Positions 6,042-14,346 of a stretch of 27,464 nucleotides of DNA are shown piece after piece (within the stretch, counting starts at the first letter, position 1; each line of letters starts with the position of its first letter). The translations under genes were made by a program, and so were the position numbers. The notes under the pieces were generated by a model. The model was not told the origin of the DNA, did not search any database, and saw only the letters and a program-made list of their open reading frames with translations. The DNA comes from a virus, in the IMG/VR virus record IMGVR_UViG_3300030380_002418, positions 1 through 27,464 of that record; one strand, given 5' to 3'.

Positions 6042-6319
6042 TTACTAATTATTTCAAATAACTTATCGTCTATTTTCTTTAACGCATCTGAGTTTTCTTC
6101 TACTTTTTTACCAGTATTCATAATAGTTTCTCTTACGAGCTTGTCTTTTAAATCATACTCTGTTCTAGAAATCTCAGGTTCTGGTAGCTGTTTAGCTTCC
6201 TCTATATCTGCTTGTAAGGCAAACCACATTCCTATAAGGGTGGATAATCCTACCCCTATAGCAATAAGTGTCTTTATACTAATCTCAAATTTACTGTCTT
6301 CGCTTAATTCTTTGCTCAT
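6038..6319 (-). CDS. Single-pass membrane protein with coiled coil
   Basis: The preferred start is ATG 6319 (MSKELSEDSKFEISIKTLIA), giving 93 aa. A longer in-frame ORF reaches 6385, but that stretch is the end of the 47-aa gene in another frame, whose TGA overlaps this ATG (ATGA). A single membrane helix (LIAIGVGLSTLIGMWFALQ, about residues 17-36) is followed by a long charged helix with heptad character to the end (TGKKVEENSDALKKIDDKLF). One membrane anchor plus a periplasmic or cytoplasmic coiled coil in a lysis cassette resembles an inner-membrane spanin or a holin regulator. This is suggestive only. It overlaps the next gene by 4 nt. Confidence 0.65.
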   Translation of the reverse strand: MSKELSEDSKFEISIKTLIAIGVGLSTLIGMWFALQADIEEAKQLPEPEISRTEYDLKDKLVRETIMNTGKKVEENSDALKKIDDKLFEIISK

Positions 6320-6459
6320 CTTAATTTTTTTGTTTTTTGAATAGTATATACTATCGTGCAGATTAGAAGTATAATTTTTAACCATACCTCAACCTCAGTT
6401 AATGATACTACAAAAGCTATTGAGTTTATAAGGTATATCTTCATATCTGCAAAATCCAT
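6316..6459 (-). CDS. 47-aa small membrane protein, holin-like
   Basis: A short ORF runs from ATG 6459 to TGA 6318-6316. It begins MDFADMKIYLINSIAFVVSL, has a short acidic loop TEVEVW and a second hydrophobic helix LKIILLICTIVYTIQ, and ends KKTKKLR. Two short hydrophobic segments and a basic C-terminus fit a tiny holin or a phage membrane protein. The upstream gene ends 4 nt before its ATG and its stop overlaps the next ATG (ATGA), so spacing strongly supports it. I recall similar MDF...VSLTxxExxLK proteins in Bacteroidota phages, without a proven role. It may act with or instead of the larger holin-like protein at 4415-4879. Confidence 0.75.
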   Translation of the reverse strand: MDFADMKIYLINSIAFVVSLTEVEVWLKIILLICTIVYTIQKTKKLR

Positions 6460-6463
6460 AGCG

Positions 6464-6700
6464 TTATTCTTTATCTTCTTTTATTTCCTTGTAAGAACCA
6501 TCTTTTAAGTCGATATTTATTTTACCATACTTACCTTCTAGTTCTTCTTTTACTTTGTTACTTTCTTCTTGCACTTGTGCAAAAGCGTGTAACAGTCCGT
6601 GCTTCTGTACTTCTAAAGTACCTAAGTCGTGTTTAATTGCAGAAAACTTCTTTTCTGACTCTAACAATGATTCTAATTCTTCTTTACTAATTTTTGACAT
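6464..6700 (-). CDS. 78-aa coiled-coil protein
   Basis: A short acidic and lysine-rich protein, predicted mostly helical. SKEELESLLESEKKFSAIKH and LGTLEVQKHGLLHAFAQVQE form a continuous heptad-like helix (about residues 5-60), followed by YGKINIDLKDGSYKEIKED, a likely beta hairpin. Similar short coiled-coil proteins lie downstream of tail fibre genes in many phages, where they may be chaperones or minor virion parts; no specific function can be assigned. It is separated from the fibre-linked upstream gene by 37 nt and from the downstream membrane protein by 4 nt. Confidence 0.65.
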   Translation of the reverse strand: MSKISKEELESLLESEKKFSAIKHDLGTLEVQKHGLLHAFAQVQEESNKVKEELEGKYGKINIDLKDGSYKEIKEDKE

Positions 6701-6737
6701 TTTATTAAATTTATAGTTATATTACAAATATATTAAA

Positions 6738-7064
6738 TTAATCCCAATCAGGACGTAATGTTTCGTCTACAGGATTCTTTTGTAGTTCTATTTGATTGTC
6801 TATGTTTTCTTTCATACTGTCAACATCTAGTCCAGATTCTAACCATCCTACTACATCTTCTTTAGTTAAGTCAGCATATTCTATAAATGGTTCTTCAGGA
6901 TTGTATTTTACTCCTAGAGTACCTATTGAACTTGCTGATACAGGTTCTTCTGAATCGTCTTGACCTGTAAAAGACCAATGCACTGTATAGATTACATTGT
7001 CTAAGTCGTCTTCGTGAATTTTAGCATCTAATGCGTTTATTCTCCAATTGTAAGTATTTGCCAT
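6738..7064 (-). CDS. DUF7936-like small virion-associated protein
   Basis: A 108-aa protein with NTYNWRINALDAKIHEDDLD, VIYTVHWSFTG, GTLGVKYNPEEPFIEYADLT and DVVGWLESGLDVDSMKENID followed by NQIELQKNP. The order (beta strands with YTVHW, then an acidic LTKEDVVGWL helix and a final QIE...P tail) resembles the DUF7936-type proteins frequently found next to fibre or tail genes, recognised from memory rather than a search. It begins one base after the tail fibre stop, so it is probably co-translated. Function unknown; a host-recognition accessory role is only a contextual guess. Confidence 0.65.
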   Translation of the reverse strand: MANTYNWRINALDAKIHEDDLDNVIYTVHWSFTGQDDSEEPVSASSIGTLGVKYNPEEPFIEYADLTKEDVVGWLESGLDVDSMKENIDNQIELQKNPVDETLRPDWD

Positions 7065-7065
7065 T

Positions 7066-10000
7066 TTAATTATTTATTTGTGTTTTTAAAGTTTCTATTT
7101 CTGCTTTTAGTTCTTGTATTGACTTAATTAAGAAAGGCACTAAATCTGAATAGTTTAATCCCTCAACTTGTGGTTCATCAAAGCCTTCAATTTCTTTTGT
7201 AAATACAACTTCAGGAATAATATCGAATGTTTCTTCAGCAATTAAACCACAAGCAGGTTGTCCAGTTTTTATATCATTATATCTTACTGGTCGTAATGTG
7301 TTAATTTTATCTAAAGAACTTTCAAGATTTACTATATCAGTTTTATATCTTATAGAAGATGCTTGATAATATATTTCTCCGTCACTTGTATCATATCTTA
7401 AATCAGCACCTGTAGGAGTATAAGCATTTAAATGAGGTGCTTTTATTGTTCCAGCAGCTGTAATACGCATTCTTTCTGTAAGTGTTCCACCTGTTGCAGT
7501 TTGGAAAGCTATCTCGCCACCTAATGGACTTGCAGTAGTAATATCCCCAATTATTTTAGCATAAACATTTCCGTGTGTTTGATAAGAAAATCCAATTTCT
7601 GTATCTCCTGATGAAAATACTTCTAAAGCATTACTTGAATTAGTACCTACTATAACCTTGCCACCACTTTCAATACGCATTCTTTCTACTGCTGATGCAC
7701 CTGTTTCATTAGTAGCAAATATCATATCCTGACCATTTGAACCACTTGTATTTATTGTACTTATATATGAATACCTATTTGTACCTACATCATCGTTTGT
7801 ATGTGCAGCAAAACCTAACCTTGCTTCTGTATTTAGAGTTGTACTTTTATTGACTATAAATAAGGGTATTGTTGGTTGTCCTGCATTAGTGCTATGGATT
7901 TGAACTTTTGCAGATACAGATGTGGTTCCAATGCCTATTTCTCCCCCAGATGTTATACGCATTCTTTCTGTGCCACCTACTTTAAAAACGTGAGAGCCAC
8001 CTACAACATTACTTCCCTCCCAATTTAAATCTTGATAGTTACTACCATTATAAGCAAACCTAGCGGTTGAACTATTTGTTGTTTCAACGTGCAACTTAAC
8101 ATCAGGCGAAGTCGTTCCAATTCCTACGTTTCCAGTATTAGTAAGAGTTAATATTTCATCATTACTACCTGAATTAGTACCTATTGTAAAATTATTACTT
8201 GCTCCTTGTGATGGATTACCTATAAACCAATCTAATACTCCAGTTTTTGTTAAAGTAATTCTAGGCAGTGTAGATTTTTTTATTTGTAGTATACTTGTAG
8301 GCGAAGTCGTTCCTATTCCTACGTTTCCACCACCAATTATTCTTATTGCTTCTGTTTCACTTCCACCACCACTAGGGGCAACATTAAATGCTAAACCATT
8401 ATTAAATCCTTTTATAGCACCACCAGAATTTGTAATATTATCACCAGTAACTCTTATTAAACCATCACCACTTGTAGCGTGAACGTGTACTTTGGCAGAT
8501 GGCGATGCTGTTCCAATTCCTAAATTACCTCCTTGTGTTAAATAAAGTTTTGTTGCAAAACTTGCATCTCTAACGTGAAAACAAGTACTCGCATCCGCAC
8601 CAATATAACCACCTCCTGCATTTTGTCCTGTCCTAAACAAACCAAGCTGCACAGAACCATTCTCGTGAGCAAACCTCGCATAACCATTTCCATCTTGGCT
8701 AACAAAAGTATTATTTCCATCAACTACAGTTAATTTAGATGAAGGCGAAGTCGTTCCGATTCCTACGTTTTGATTAAAATAAGTATTGCCATTTTGTAGC
8801 ATTACCATATGATAGTAATTAGCAGTACCTAATCTATATGATTCATCAGCTAAAACTAAAGCTGAACCCATTACAGTATCAGTTGCTGGTTTTGTAATAA
8901 ATAAACCTGACCTTGTATTTTCTGACCTTAATTGCAAAGAAGCATCTGTATCTCTCTTTAAATAATTTAATCCATTTGTGGCTGTAATCTGAGTTGTTTG
9001 TATAGTACCTGCAAAAGTTGAGTTTTGTGAAGCATCTATTGTTAAAGCAGGAACTTTAGCAGCAGTTCCTAATATTAATTTTTGACCTGCAAAAGAAGTC
9101 CCAACATATACAGAAGAACTTCCATCTCTAACCATACTAAATTCTCCTATTCTACTTGCACCTTCATATAAACCGTAACCCCAAACATTTGAACTTGAAA
9201 TTGAATTACTTGTATTAACTGCTTTTGTAAAAATACCTTCACCTAAATTAAAAGTAGATGCTCCAACAGTAGATATAGTACCATTAACAGTCAAATTATC
9301 ATCAACAGTTAAAGTGTCGTGTATAGTTGTTGAGTCTCTTATATCTACAGAAGTACTACTAAGACCTAACACCTCAACACCTTCTATAATTTGAAATGAA
9401 AAGGTAGAATTTGAATGAAACTGAAACGCATCTGTATCGTGGTCAACTCTAATATAATTTATAGGAGAACTTGTGCTGTCTGCGAATGCTAAATATGCAG
9501 CTTCATCTGTTGCACTAGCTATTGTAACACCTCCTTCATCTGGAGCATTTATTACTAATTCGTGTTTACTATAAGAACTTGGATTAGCTGTATTGATACC
9601 AACAGAATCTTCTGAAGTATCAATATGTATAATATTAAGAGATGTCGCATCTCCTATTTGTATATCGTTATTTTCTTCACTTTTAATTTGTAATTTACTT
9701 CCTGAGCTTGTTATTTGACCAACAAATGTACCAGTGCTAGTTCCTACCGCCCAAGCATTAGTAGAATATCCAAATCCTTTTACATAAAACCTAGAAGCAT
9801 TACCAGGATTTGATTCACTTATGGATATATCTCCTCCTGATTGTATTCTCATCATTTCAGTTGATTCTATTGTAAAAATCAAATCTGTACCACTTGTTTG
9901 AGTTATATAATTATCAGTTCCATCACTATATATTTCTAAATCATCATCAACACCTAACAAAATTTTATTATTATCTCCTAAATCTATATTTCCATTTACA

Positions 10001-11412
10001 TCAATTCCAGTTGAATTTACAGTTAATCTTGTAGTTCCTGAACTTTTAAATGTGTGAGTAGTAGAACTCAATGAATAAAATTGGTCAGTATCATTTCTAA
10101 ACAAAAAACTATCAGACCTTAAGAATATACTACCCCCAGCAGTATCGTTTATTATACCAAACTGAGTAGCGCCATCAAAATACATTTCAACGTCACTATC
10201 AGTTCCATAATAAATCTTCTGGTTATCAGCCATTATAATATTATTAGCACCTGAGGTATTACCCCCTGCAAGTACTTCAGCTAATGTATCGTGACCTGTA
10301 ATAGCAGTATCTACATAAGCAGTAGTAGCCACTTTAGTACTATTGTCTCCATCTGATTGAGTAGTCGCTGTCACACCATCTGCTAAAACAGAAGTTGCAG
10401 TTAAATTACCTGTAACATCTCCAGTTACATTACCTGTTAAGTCACCTGTAACGTCACCAGTAACATTTCCTGTGACATTACCCGTTAAATTTCCTGTAAC
10501 ATTTCCTGTTAAGTTACCACTAAAACTACTTGCAGTAACACCTCCTTCAAAAGTAGCATCTTGTGAAGTGTCTATCGTTAACGCTAATGTTTCTGCTGTA
10601 TTAAATATTAAGTCTCCTGTAGCTGTAGTTATTTCATTACCACCAGAACTTGTAATAATTCTTAAATCATAATCGTCTGTATGCGGTGCTTTTAAATCTA
10701 TATAACCACCTGAAGCTCCACCTATTTCTATTCTACCAAAAGCAGAACCTTCAATAGTTAATTCATCATCTATAACTAATGTTCCAGCTATATTTACATT
10801 ATCTGTAAATAAACCTGTAGTACCTGATATAGTTCCACCTGTTACATTACCAGTCAAATTACCAGTAACATTACCAGTAAGATTACCAGTTACGTTTCCT
10901 TCTAAGGCAGCAATTAGAGTAGCTTGAGCATATCCTGTTCCACTTGTATTTACTGTTGTAGTAGGTTCAGTTTGTAAGTCTTTGAATAATCTGTATTTAC
11001 CTGTTAGAGCTTCTCTAAACAATCCTGAGTATAATGTAGTACCTGAAGGAGTATATTTGCCATAAAATCCTATGTCAACTGCATCTGTAGAAGTGTTATT
11101 GTTTGCCAGTACAATTAAAGGGTCTTTTACTGTTAATGTATCTGTTCCTACTGTTGTAGTGCTTCCTTCTACTACTAAGTTTCCAATAACTGTTAGATTG
11201 CTACCTATTTTAGCATCTCCGTAAACGTGAAGGTTTAATCCTGATTCTGGTGTTACTCCTATTCCTACTTGAGTAGTAGAAACAAATAAAGGTGAATTAT
11301 TACCAAAACCATCAGTTAATTGTTTAGCACCAACTGTTATATTTCCATTATCAGAGAACTTTACAAGCGACTGATAAGTATCTTTTATTTTATTTCCTGA
11401 AAGTGTAGCCAT
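7066..11412 (-). CDS. Long tail fibre with C-terminal S74 intramolecular chaperone
   Basis: A 1448-aa repeat-rich protein. Two blocks of GNVTGNLTG-type tetrapeptide repeats (about residues 170-190 and 297-340) are followed by many GIGTTSPxxKLHV-type repeats through the shaft, both typical of beta-rich trimeric fibres. The C-terminal 97 residues form an S74-type chaperone domain: SSIRYKTDIV, with candidate catalytic Ser1352 and Lys1357, then LRPVRYND, CGLIAEE and a final coiled coil (IKSIQELKAEIETLK). In this family the domain trimerises the fibre and then cuts itself off. The protein would contact the host surface. The start overlaps the stop of a 35-aa ORF (TAATG). Intact throughout. Confidence 0.9.
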   Translation of the reverse strand: MATLSGNKIKDTYQSLVKFSDNGNITVGAKQLTDGFGNNSPLFVSTTQVGIGVTPESGLNLHVYGDAKIGSNLTVIGNLVVEGSTTTVGTDTLTVKDPLIVLANNNTSTDAVDIGFYGKYTPSGTTLYSGLFREALTGKYRLFKDLQTEPTTTVNTSGTGYAQATLIAALEGNVTGNLTGNVTGNLTGNVTGGTISGTTGLFTDNVNIAGTLVIDDELTIEGSAFGRIEIGGASGGYIDLKAPHTDDYDLRIITSSGGNEITTATGDLIFNTAETLALTIDTSQDATFEGGVTASSFSGNLTGNVTGNLTGNVTGNVTGDVTGDLTGNVTGDVTGNLTATSVLADGVTATTQSDGDNSTKVATTAYVDTAITGHDTLAEVLAGGNTSGANNIIMADNQKIYYGTDSDVEMYFDGATQFGIINDTAGGSIFLRSDSFLFRNDTDQFYSLSSTTHTFKSSGTTRLTVNSTGIDVNGNIDLGDNNKILLGVDDDLEIYSDGTDNYITQTSGTDLIFTIESTEMMRIQSGGDISISESNPGNASRFYVKGFGYSTNAWAVGTSTGTFVGQITSSGSKLQIKSEENNDIQIGDATSLNIIHIDTSEDSVGINTANPSSYSKHELVINAPDEGGVTIASATDEAAYLAFADSTSSPINYIRVDHDTDAFQFHSNSTFSFQIIEGVEVLGLSSTSVDIRDSTTIHDTLTVDDNLTVNGTISTVGASTFNLGEGIFTKAVNTSNSISSSNVWGYGLYEGASRIGEFSMVRDGSSSVYVGTSFAGQKLILGTAAKVPALTIDASQNSTFAGTIQTTQITATNGLNYLKRDTDASLQLRSENTRSGLFITKPATDTVMGSALVLADESYRLGTANYYHMVMLQNGNTYFNQNVGIGTTSPSSKLTVVDGNNTFVSQDGNGYARFAHENGSVQLGLFRTGQNAGGGYIGADASTCFHVRDASFATKLYLTQGGNLGIGTASPSAKVHVHATSGDGLIRVTGDNITNSGGAIKGFNNGLAFNVAPSGGGSETEAIRIIGGGNVGIGTTSPTSILQIKKSTLPRITLTKTGVLDWFIGNPSQGASNNFTIGTNSGSNDEILTLTNTGNVGIGTTSPDVKLHVETTNSSTARFAYNGSNYQDLNWEGSNVVGGSHVFKVGGTERMRITSGGEIGIGTTSVSAKVQIHSTNAGQPTIPLFIVNKSTTLNTEARLGFAAHTNDDVGTNRYSYISTINTSGSNGQDMIFATNETGASAVERMRIESGGKVIVGTNSSNALEVFSSGDTEIGFSYQTHGNVYAKIIGDITTASPLGGEIAFQTATGGTLTERMRITAAGTIKAPHLNAYTPTGADLRYDTSDGEIYYQASSIRYKTDIVNLESSLDKINTLRPVRYNDIKTGQPACGLIAEETFDIIPEVVFTKEIEGFDEPQVEGLNYSDLVPFLIKSIQELKAEIETLKTQINN
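8104..8772. repeat. Three near-identical 28-30 bp repeats inside the fibre gene
   Basis: The plus-strand segment GGCGAAGTCGTTCC, one variable base, then TTCCTACGTTT recurs near 8104-8132, 8299-8328 and 8744-8772. A diverged copy lies near 8500. Each encodes the VGIGTTSP turn. Nucleotide identity is higher than elsewhere in the shaft, suggesting recent duplication or recombination among repeats. Confidence 0.7.
10395..10525. repeat. 12-bp tandem repeat tract in the fibre gene
   Basis: About ten 12-bp units of the type CCTGTNACATTN or CCNGTTAARTTN encode alternating GNVT, GNLT, GDVT and GDLT. A shorter tract of similar units lies at about 10838-10900. The units differ mostly at third positions, so this is a coding repeat that could change length by slippage or recombination. 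Confidence 0.75.
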
Positions 11413-11519
11413 TATTCAAAACAAGTTGGTTGTGAATCAATATGTAAAGTGCTCTCGTTTGCAGTATCTCCAAAATTACTACTGCAATATATCTTTCCCC
11501 AGTCTATTGTGTTTGCCAT
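11412..11519 (-). CDS. 35-aa small protein before the tail fibre
   Basis: A short ORF from ATG 11519 (TAATGGCAAAC) to TAA 11414-11412 encodes MANTIDWGKIYCSSNFGDTA and ends STLHIDSQPTCFE. Its stop overlaps the fibre ATG (TAATG), the same junction type seen between true genes here. I recall comparable NTIDWGKIYC proteins beside structural genes of Flavobacteriia phages, with unknown function. Two cysteines are present. It overlaps a competing 39-aa frame; this one is preferred because of the TAATG link and the recognisable start. Confidence 0.6.
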   Translation of the reverse strand: MANTIDWGKIYCSSNFGDTANESTLHIDSQPTCFE

Positions 11520-11598
11520 TATCTTTCTTTTTTAAATAAGTTAATAATTTTTTTACGTTAACCTCTTTAGGTTTGTAGTTCTTTTTTATAATACCCAT
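11479..11598 (-). CDS. 39-aa lysine-rich small ORF, alternative frame
   Basis: An ORF from ATG 11598 to TAG 11481-11479 encodes MGIIKKNYKPKEVNVKKLLT and then YLKKKDNGKHNRLGKDILQ. Its start lies inside the last codons of the head protein gene (13-nt overlap). Its last 41 nt overlap the 35-aa ORF in another frame. The lysine-rich helix and NRLGKD ending look protein-like, and it fills an otherwise empty 66-nt gap. Both ORFs may be translated; this one is less certain. Confidence 0.4.
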   Translation of the reverse strand: MGIIKKNYKPKEVNVKKLLTYLKKKDNGKHNRLGKDILQ

Positions 11599-12089
11599 CC
11601 GTGAAATCCTGTGTCTTTATCTGGATAAATATCTTGATTAGAATTACTATAATACTCGTCAAATTTAGACGGTGCATTATAAGTCATGTAATCTATAAAT
11701 CTTTGAGCATAATACTCAGCAAAATCTCTCTCCTTTTGAATTAAGAAATCTATCTCTTCTTTATTTGCTATTTGACTATTTTCAGCATTATGTTTATATA
11801 CTCCTCCATTTGATATAGAATAAGCTGCAAATGGTAAGTATTCTACCATAGCAAAGTGTATAAGCATTGGTTGTATATAGTCATTAACTAAATCCAAGTA
11901 ATCTCCACTTAAACTTCCCGCTATAATATCAGCACTTATTTTATCGTATAAATCTGTGCCTAAATAATTTTGTACATGAATTTCTTGTGCCAAACTAATA
12001 AACTGTATAAATTTATCTGTATCCACATTTGAATTTAACGCAGTGTTTTTAACTAAATCTGACCTTTTTATAAATAGTGCTGTTGCCAT
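11586..12089 (-). CDS. DUF6712-like head completion / head-tail connector protein
   Basis: A 167-aa mostly helical protein. It begins MATALFIKRSDLVKNTALNS and has NVDTDKFIQFISLAQEIHVQ, then YLGTDLYDKISADI, a helical VNDYIQPMLIHFAMVEYL segment and KEEIDFLIQKERDFAEYYAQ near the C-terminus. The early DLVxNT...NVDxDKFxxxIxxAQ...LGTxLY order matches the DUF6712-type proteins that sit downstream of portal genes in Bacteroidota phages, and resembles gp6-type connector adaptors. It probably joins the portal vertex to the tail. Its ATG directly abuts the portal stop. Assignment rests on pattern and position. Confidence 0.7.
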   Translation of the reverse strand: MATALFIKRSDLVKNTALNSNVDTDKFIQFISLAQEIHVQNYLGTDLYDKISADIIAGSLSGDYLDLVNDYIQPMLIHFAMVEYLPFAAYSISNGGVYKHNAENSQIANKEEIDFLIQKERDFAEYYAQRFIDYMTYNAPSKFDEYYSNSNQDIYPDKDTGFHGWVL

Positions 12090-13336
12090 TATTCTTCTAT
12101 ATTTATTTGTTCTTCTATTTCTTCACTATCTTCCTTTTTTATTCCTGTTTCTTTTTCTATCTCTGCATCTGTAATAGCATTTGTTAAGTCAGTAAATTCT
12201 AAAGGTTGTAATGTTTTAAAGTATATATCTAATTCAATTCCGTTATACATCAATACTTTTTCTAGTTCATCTAGTATAGTAACTTGCATTGGACGAATAA
12301 CTGTATTGTCCATAAGTAAAGATGCTGTTTGTAATTCTTCAGCGTTATTACCTAAACCAGTATTGTCTTTTATACCCACAAGCATAGGCGATACAATTCT
12401 GTGTGATACCATTACCTTTCTCATAGATTCATCACTTAAGAATTTATATTGCTCATGAGCATCACTTAGTATAACTGGCTCAATACTTGCAGACAGTTCT
12501 TTACTATCGTTAAATGCTAATATAAATCTACCAGCATTAGAAGACCCACTAAACTTTTCTTGTATGTTTTGCTCAATCAAACTTCTTTGTTCTTCTGTAG
12601 GAACACCATTATTAAAGTTTATAAGCATACTTGGTGCAAGACCATTTTGTATATTATTTATATGATAGTTCGCTATCTCTTCTTCTAATTCAGCATATTG
12701 TAAACCTCCTTGATAATCTACTGGTGAATAGTAATAAAATCCAGCTCTATAAGGTTTGATATATAGTATTTCTAATCCTGACTTGCTAGTTCCAAACGCA
12801 GGTATTCTTTTAGGTTGTGTTTTAAAAGTAACGTCTGACCAATCTTTAGCATAGTAATAACCTTGTATTTCACCCTTGTTATTTGCCTTCTCTGCCCTTA
12901 ACGTCTCTACAGGTATATGTTCTACTTGTACAATCTTTTTTCTGTCCTTAGAATAGATTATTTGGATTGCAGCTTGACCCATCATCTTATAGTCGTAACA
13001 TACTTTTTTCATACAAGATTTAGTAAAGAGCTCTTTCATTTCTATATAGTCAGCTTCTTTTTCTTTACTGTCAACTGCATCAATTCCTTTTCCGTATATC
13101 ATCTCGGCAATACCATTGATAGCAGCATTGTTAGTAGGGCTTCCGTTATATCTGTCTATTAAATAACTAAAATAATTATTATCATCTCCGTACTCTACCC
13201 AATCTCTATTGTATTGTTCTTTGATTTCAGGTCTTGTGTAGGAAGACATATTAACTATATGTATCTTTCCTTTTTCTGCTTTTGGCAACGGTTTACTATT
13301 ATATCTTTTTTTTGCCATTTTATTTACTTTTCTCAT
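12089..13336 (-). CDS. Phage portal protein
   Basis: A 415-aa protein with the shape of a portal subunit. YGDDNNYFSYLIDRYNGSPT is followed by NNAAINGIAEMIYGKGID, a wing with CYDYKMMGQAAIQIIYSKD, and a clip/stem region with YHINNIQNGLAPSMLINFNN. The later LSDESMRKVMVSHRIVSPML and GLGNNAEELQTASLLM segments are characteristic of Bacteroidota phage portals. Twelve copies would form the DNA channel at one capsid vertex. The length is normal. The start at 13336 overlaps the previous stop (ATGA); an internal ATG at 13318 (MAKKRYN) is an alternative. The C-terminus is a Glu/Ile-rich tail. Confidence 0.88.
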   Translation of the reverse strand: MRKVNKMAKKRYNSKPLPKAEKGKIHIVNMSSYTRPEIKEQYNRDWVEYGDDNNYFSYLIDRYNGSPTNNAAINGIAEMIYGKGIDAVDSKEKEADYIEMKELFTKSCMKKVCYDYKMMGQAAIQIIYSKDRKKIVQVEHIPVETLRAEKANNKGEIQGYYYAKDWSDVTFKTQPKRIPAFGTSKSGLEILYIKPYRAGFYYYSPVDYQGGLQYAELEEEIANYHINNIQNGLAPSMLINFNNGVPTEEQRSLIEQNIQEKFSGSSNAGRFILAFNDSKELSASIEPVILSDAHEQYKFLSDESMRKVMVSHRIVSPMLVGIKDNTGLGNNAEELQTASLLMDNTVIRPMQVTILDELEKVLMYNGIELDIYFKTLQPLEFTDLTNAITDAEIEKETGIKKEDSEEIEEQINIEE

Positions 13337-13668
13337 ATTATTACAAAATCGTTATCGTATGTGTTTTCTGTAGTGTATTCTCCAGAATGTACATCAAAGG
13401 TATTAAAATTAGTTTGGTCTGTGCAAAAAATAGAGCCTCTATATATAATTACAGAACCATTTTTAATTGCAAATGAATAAAATCTACCTTCTACTAATGA
13501 AAAACTACCTGTAACAGTCATATACCCATTTGAATTAGTTACAGAAACACTAACAGCGCTTGTAGTTCTTTTAGATTTATCAGTTAGTTCAAATGTAACT
13601 GAGCTTTGTGCACTTCTAGGAATTACCTTAAAACTCTGAGCACCTGTTGATGTTGTTAATACTACCAT
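13333..13668 (-). CDS. Small beta-rich putative virion protein
   Basis: A 111-aa protein with alternating short strands: SSVTFELTDKSKRTTSAVSV, then GYMTVTGSFSLVEGRFYSFA, then SVIIYRGSIFCTDQ and a Tyr/Asn-rich acidic tail. No membrane segment or known motif is seen. It sits between the tail tube terminator and the portal gene, overlapping the portal start by 4 nt (ATGA). A beta-sandwich minor head or adaptor protein is likely by context; I do not recognise a named family. Confidence 0.55.
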   Translation of the reverse strand: MVVLTTSTGAQSFKVIPRSAQSSVTFELTDKSKRTTSAVSVSVTNSNGYMTVTGSFSLVEGRFYSFAIKNGSVIIYRGSIFCTDQTNFNTFDVHSGEYTTENTYDNDFVII

Positions 13669-13704
13669 ATTATAAGTAACAAATAATTACTAATTTGTTT
13701 TCAT

Positions 13705-13731
13705 AAAAAAAGGGATACCGAAGCATCCCTT
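13705..13731 (-). terminator. Strong intrinsic terminator after the tail tube gene
   Basis: On the minus strand AAGGGATGC, a TTCG tetraloop and GTATCCCTT form a 9-bp stem with one G-T pair, followed by seven T residues. It lies 26 nt past the stop at 13757 and before the 111-aa gene. It would make the tail tube transcript end, at least partly, before the portal genes. Confidence 0.92.
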
Positions 13732-13756
13732 AATTTAACCTAATTAAATTTAGTTA

Positions 13757-14329
13757 TTATGAATTAGTACCTTCTGTAATAGTTACGGTTCCAGATAATC
13801 CAGCAAATTCACTGAATGGGAATGTAGCAGAAGTGCTATCAACATTCATGAAGTTAGCTGGTTTTCTTTCCATGCCACTTAAAGTTAAAGTATATCCGCT
13901 TAAATCTCCCATAGCAGCTCCAGTAACAACTGTTCCGCCAGAAACATCAGCTCCATGCTCTAATCCCATTAAAAATACATTTCCATTATAATCTTCAACA
14001 GCAACATGAGGTCTTCCGTAAGCTAACAATTTTAATTCTTTATTGTCTTCTTTAGAAAGTTTATGTAGTGTTAAATTTAATGTTTGTTCAAAGAATGTAG
14101 TTCCATTTTCTCTTGATGATGTAATATTTTGTTCAAAAGATGAGTTTCCTTTAACTTCATACTTATATGCTGTTAAATCGTTACTGCTGTCTCCTGTCAT
14201 ATTAGTAACTTCGTCCTCTGTTTCACTAACAGTTCCCAAATCACCAAAGTCAACAAAATATATATTTTTTATACCACCAACTACATCTTTACAAGGTTCT
14301 TTTCTACCTATATTTAGTCCACAAGCCAT
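13757..14329 (-). CDS. Major tail tube protein (putative)
   Basis: A 190-aa beta-rich protein. It contains GGIKNIYFVDFGDLGTVS, YKYEVKGNSSFEQNITSSRE, ENGTTFFEQTLNLTLHKLSK and a helical KEDNKELKLLAYGRP. HVAVEDYNGNVFLMGLEHGA and SGGTVVTGAAMGDLSGYTLT follow. This strand-helix-strand pattern and the RPxVAVEDxNGNxFLxGLExG segment fit Bacteroidota-phage tail tube proteins, recognised from memory. The gene is flanked by strong terminators on both sides, as expected for a protein made in many copies. It could instead be a capsid decoration protein, but size and neighbours favour the tail tube. Confidence 0.65.
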   Translation of the reverse strand: MACGLNIGRKEPCKDVVGGIKNIYFVDFGDLGTVSETEDEVTNMTGDSSNDLTAYKYEVKGNSSFEQNITSSRENGTTFFEQTLNLTLHKLSKEDNKELKLLAYGRPHVAVEDYNGNVFLMGLEHGADVSGGTVVTGAAMGDLSGYTLTLSGMERKPANFMNVDSTSATFPFSEFAGLSGTVTITEGTNS

Positions 14330-14346
14330 AGTTTATTATTTTTTAT

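Noticed and set aside
6320-6385. Extended start of the 115-aa form of the coiled-coil membrane protein
   Set aside because: The stretch is the end of the better-supported 47-aa gene in another frame, with an ATGA junction at 6319.
10395-10525. Tandem repeats considered as a CRISPR array
   Set aside because: Units are 12 bp without spacers and encode a continuous GNVT/GNLT protein repeat.
10472-10672. Plus-strand ORFs opposite the fibre and other large genes
   Set aside because: They mirror the minus-strand coding frames, have low-complexity products and no independent start context.
7066-11412. Diversity-generating retroelement target in the fibre gene
   Set aside because: No reverse transcriptase or template repeat is seen in the window.
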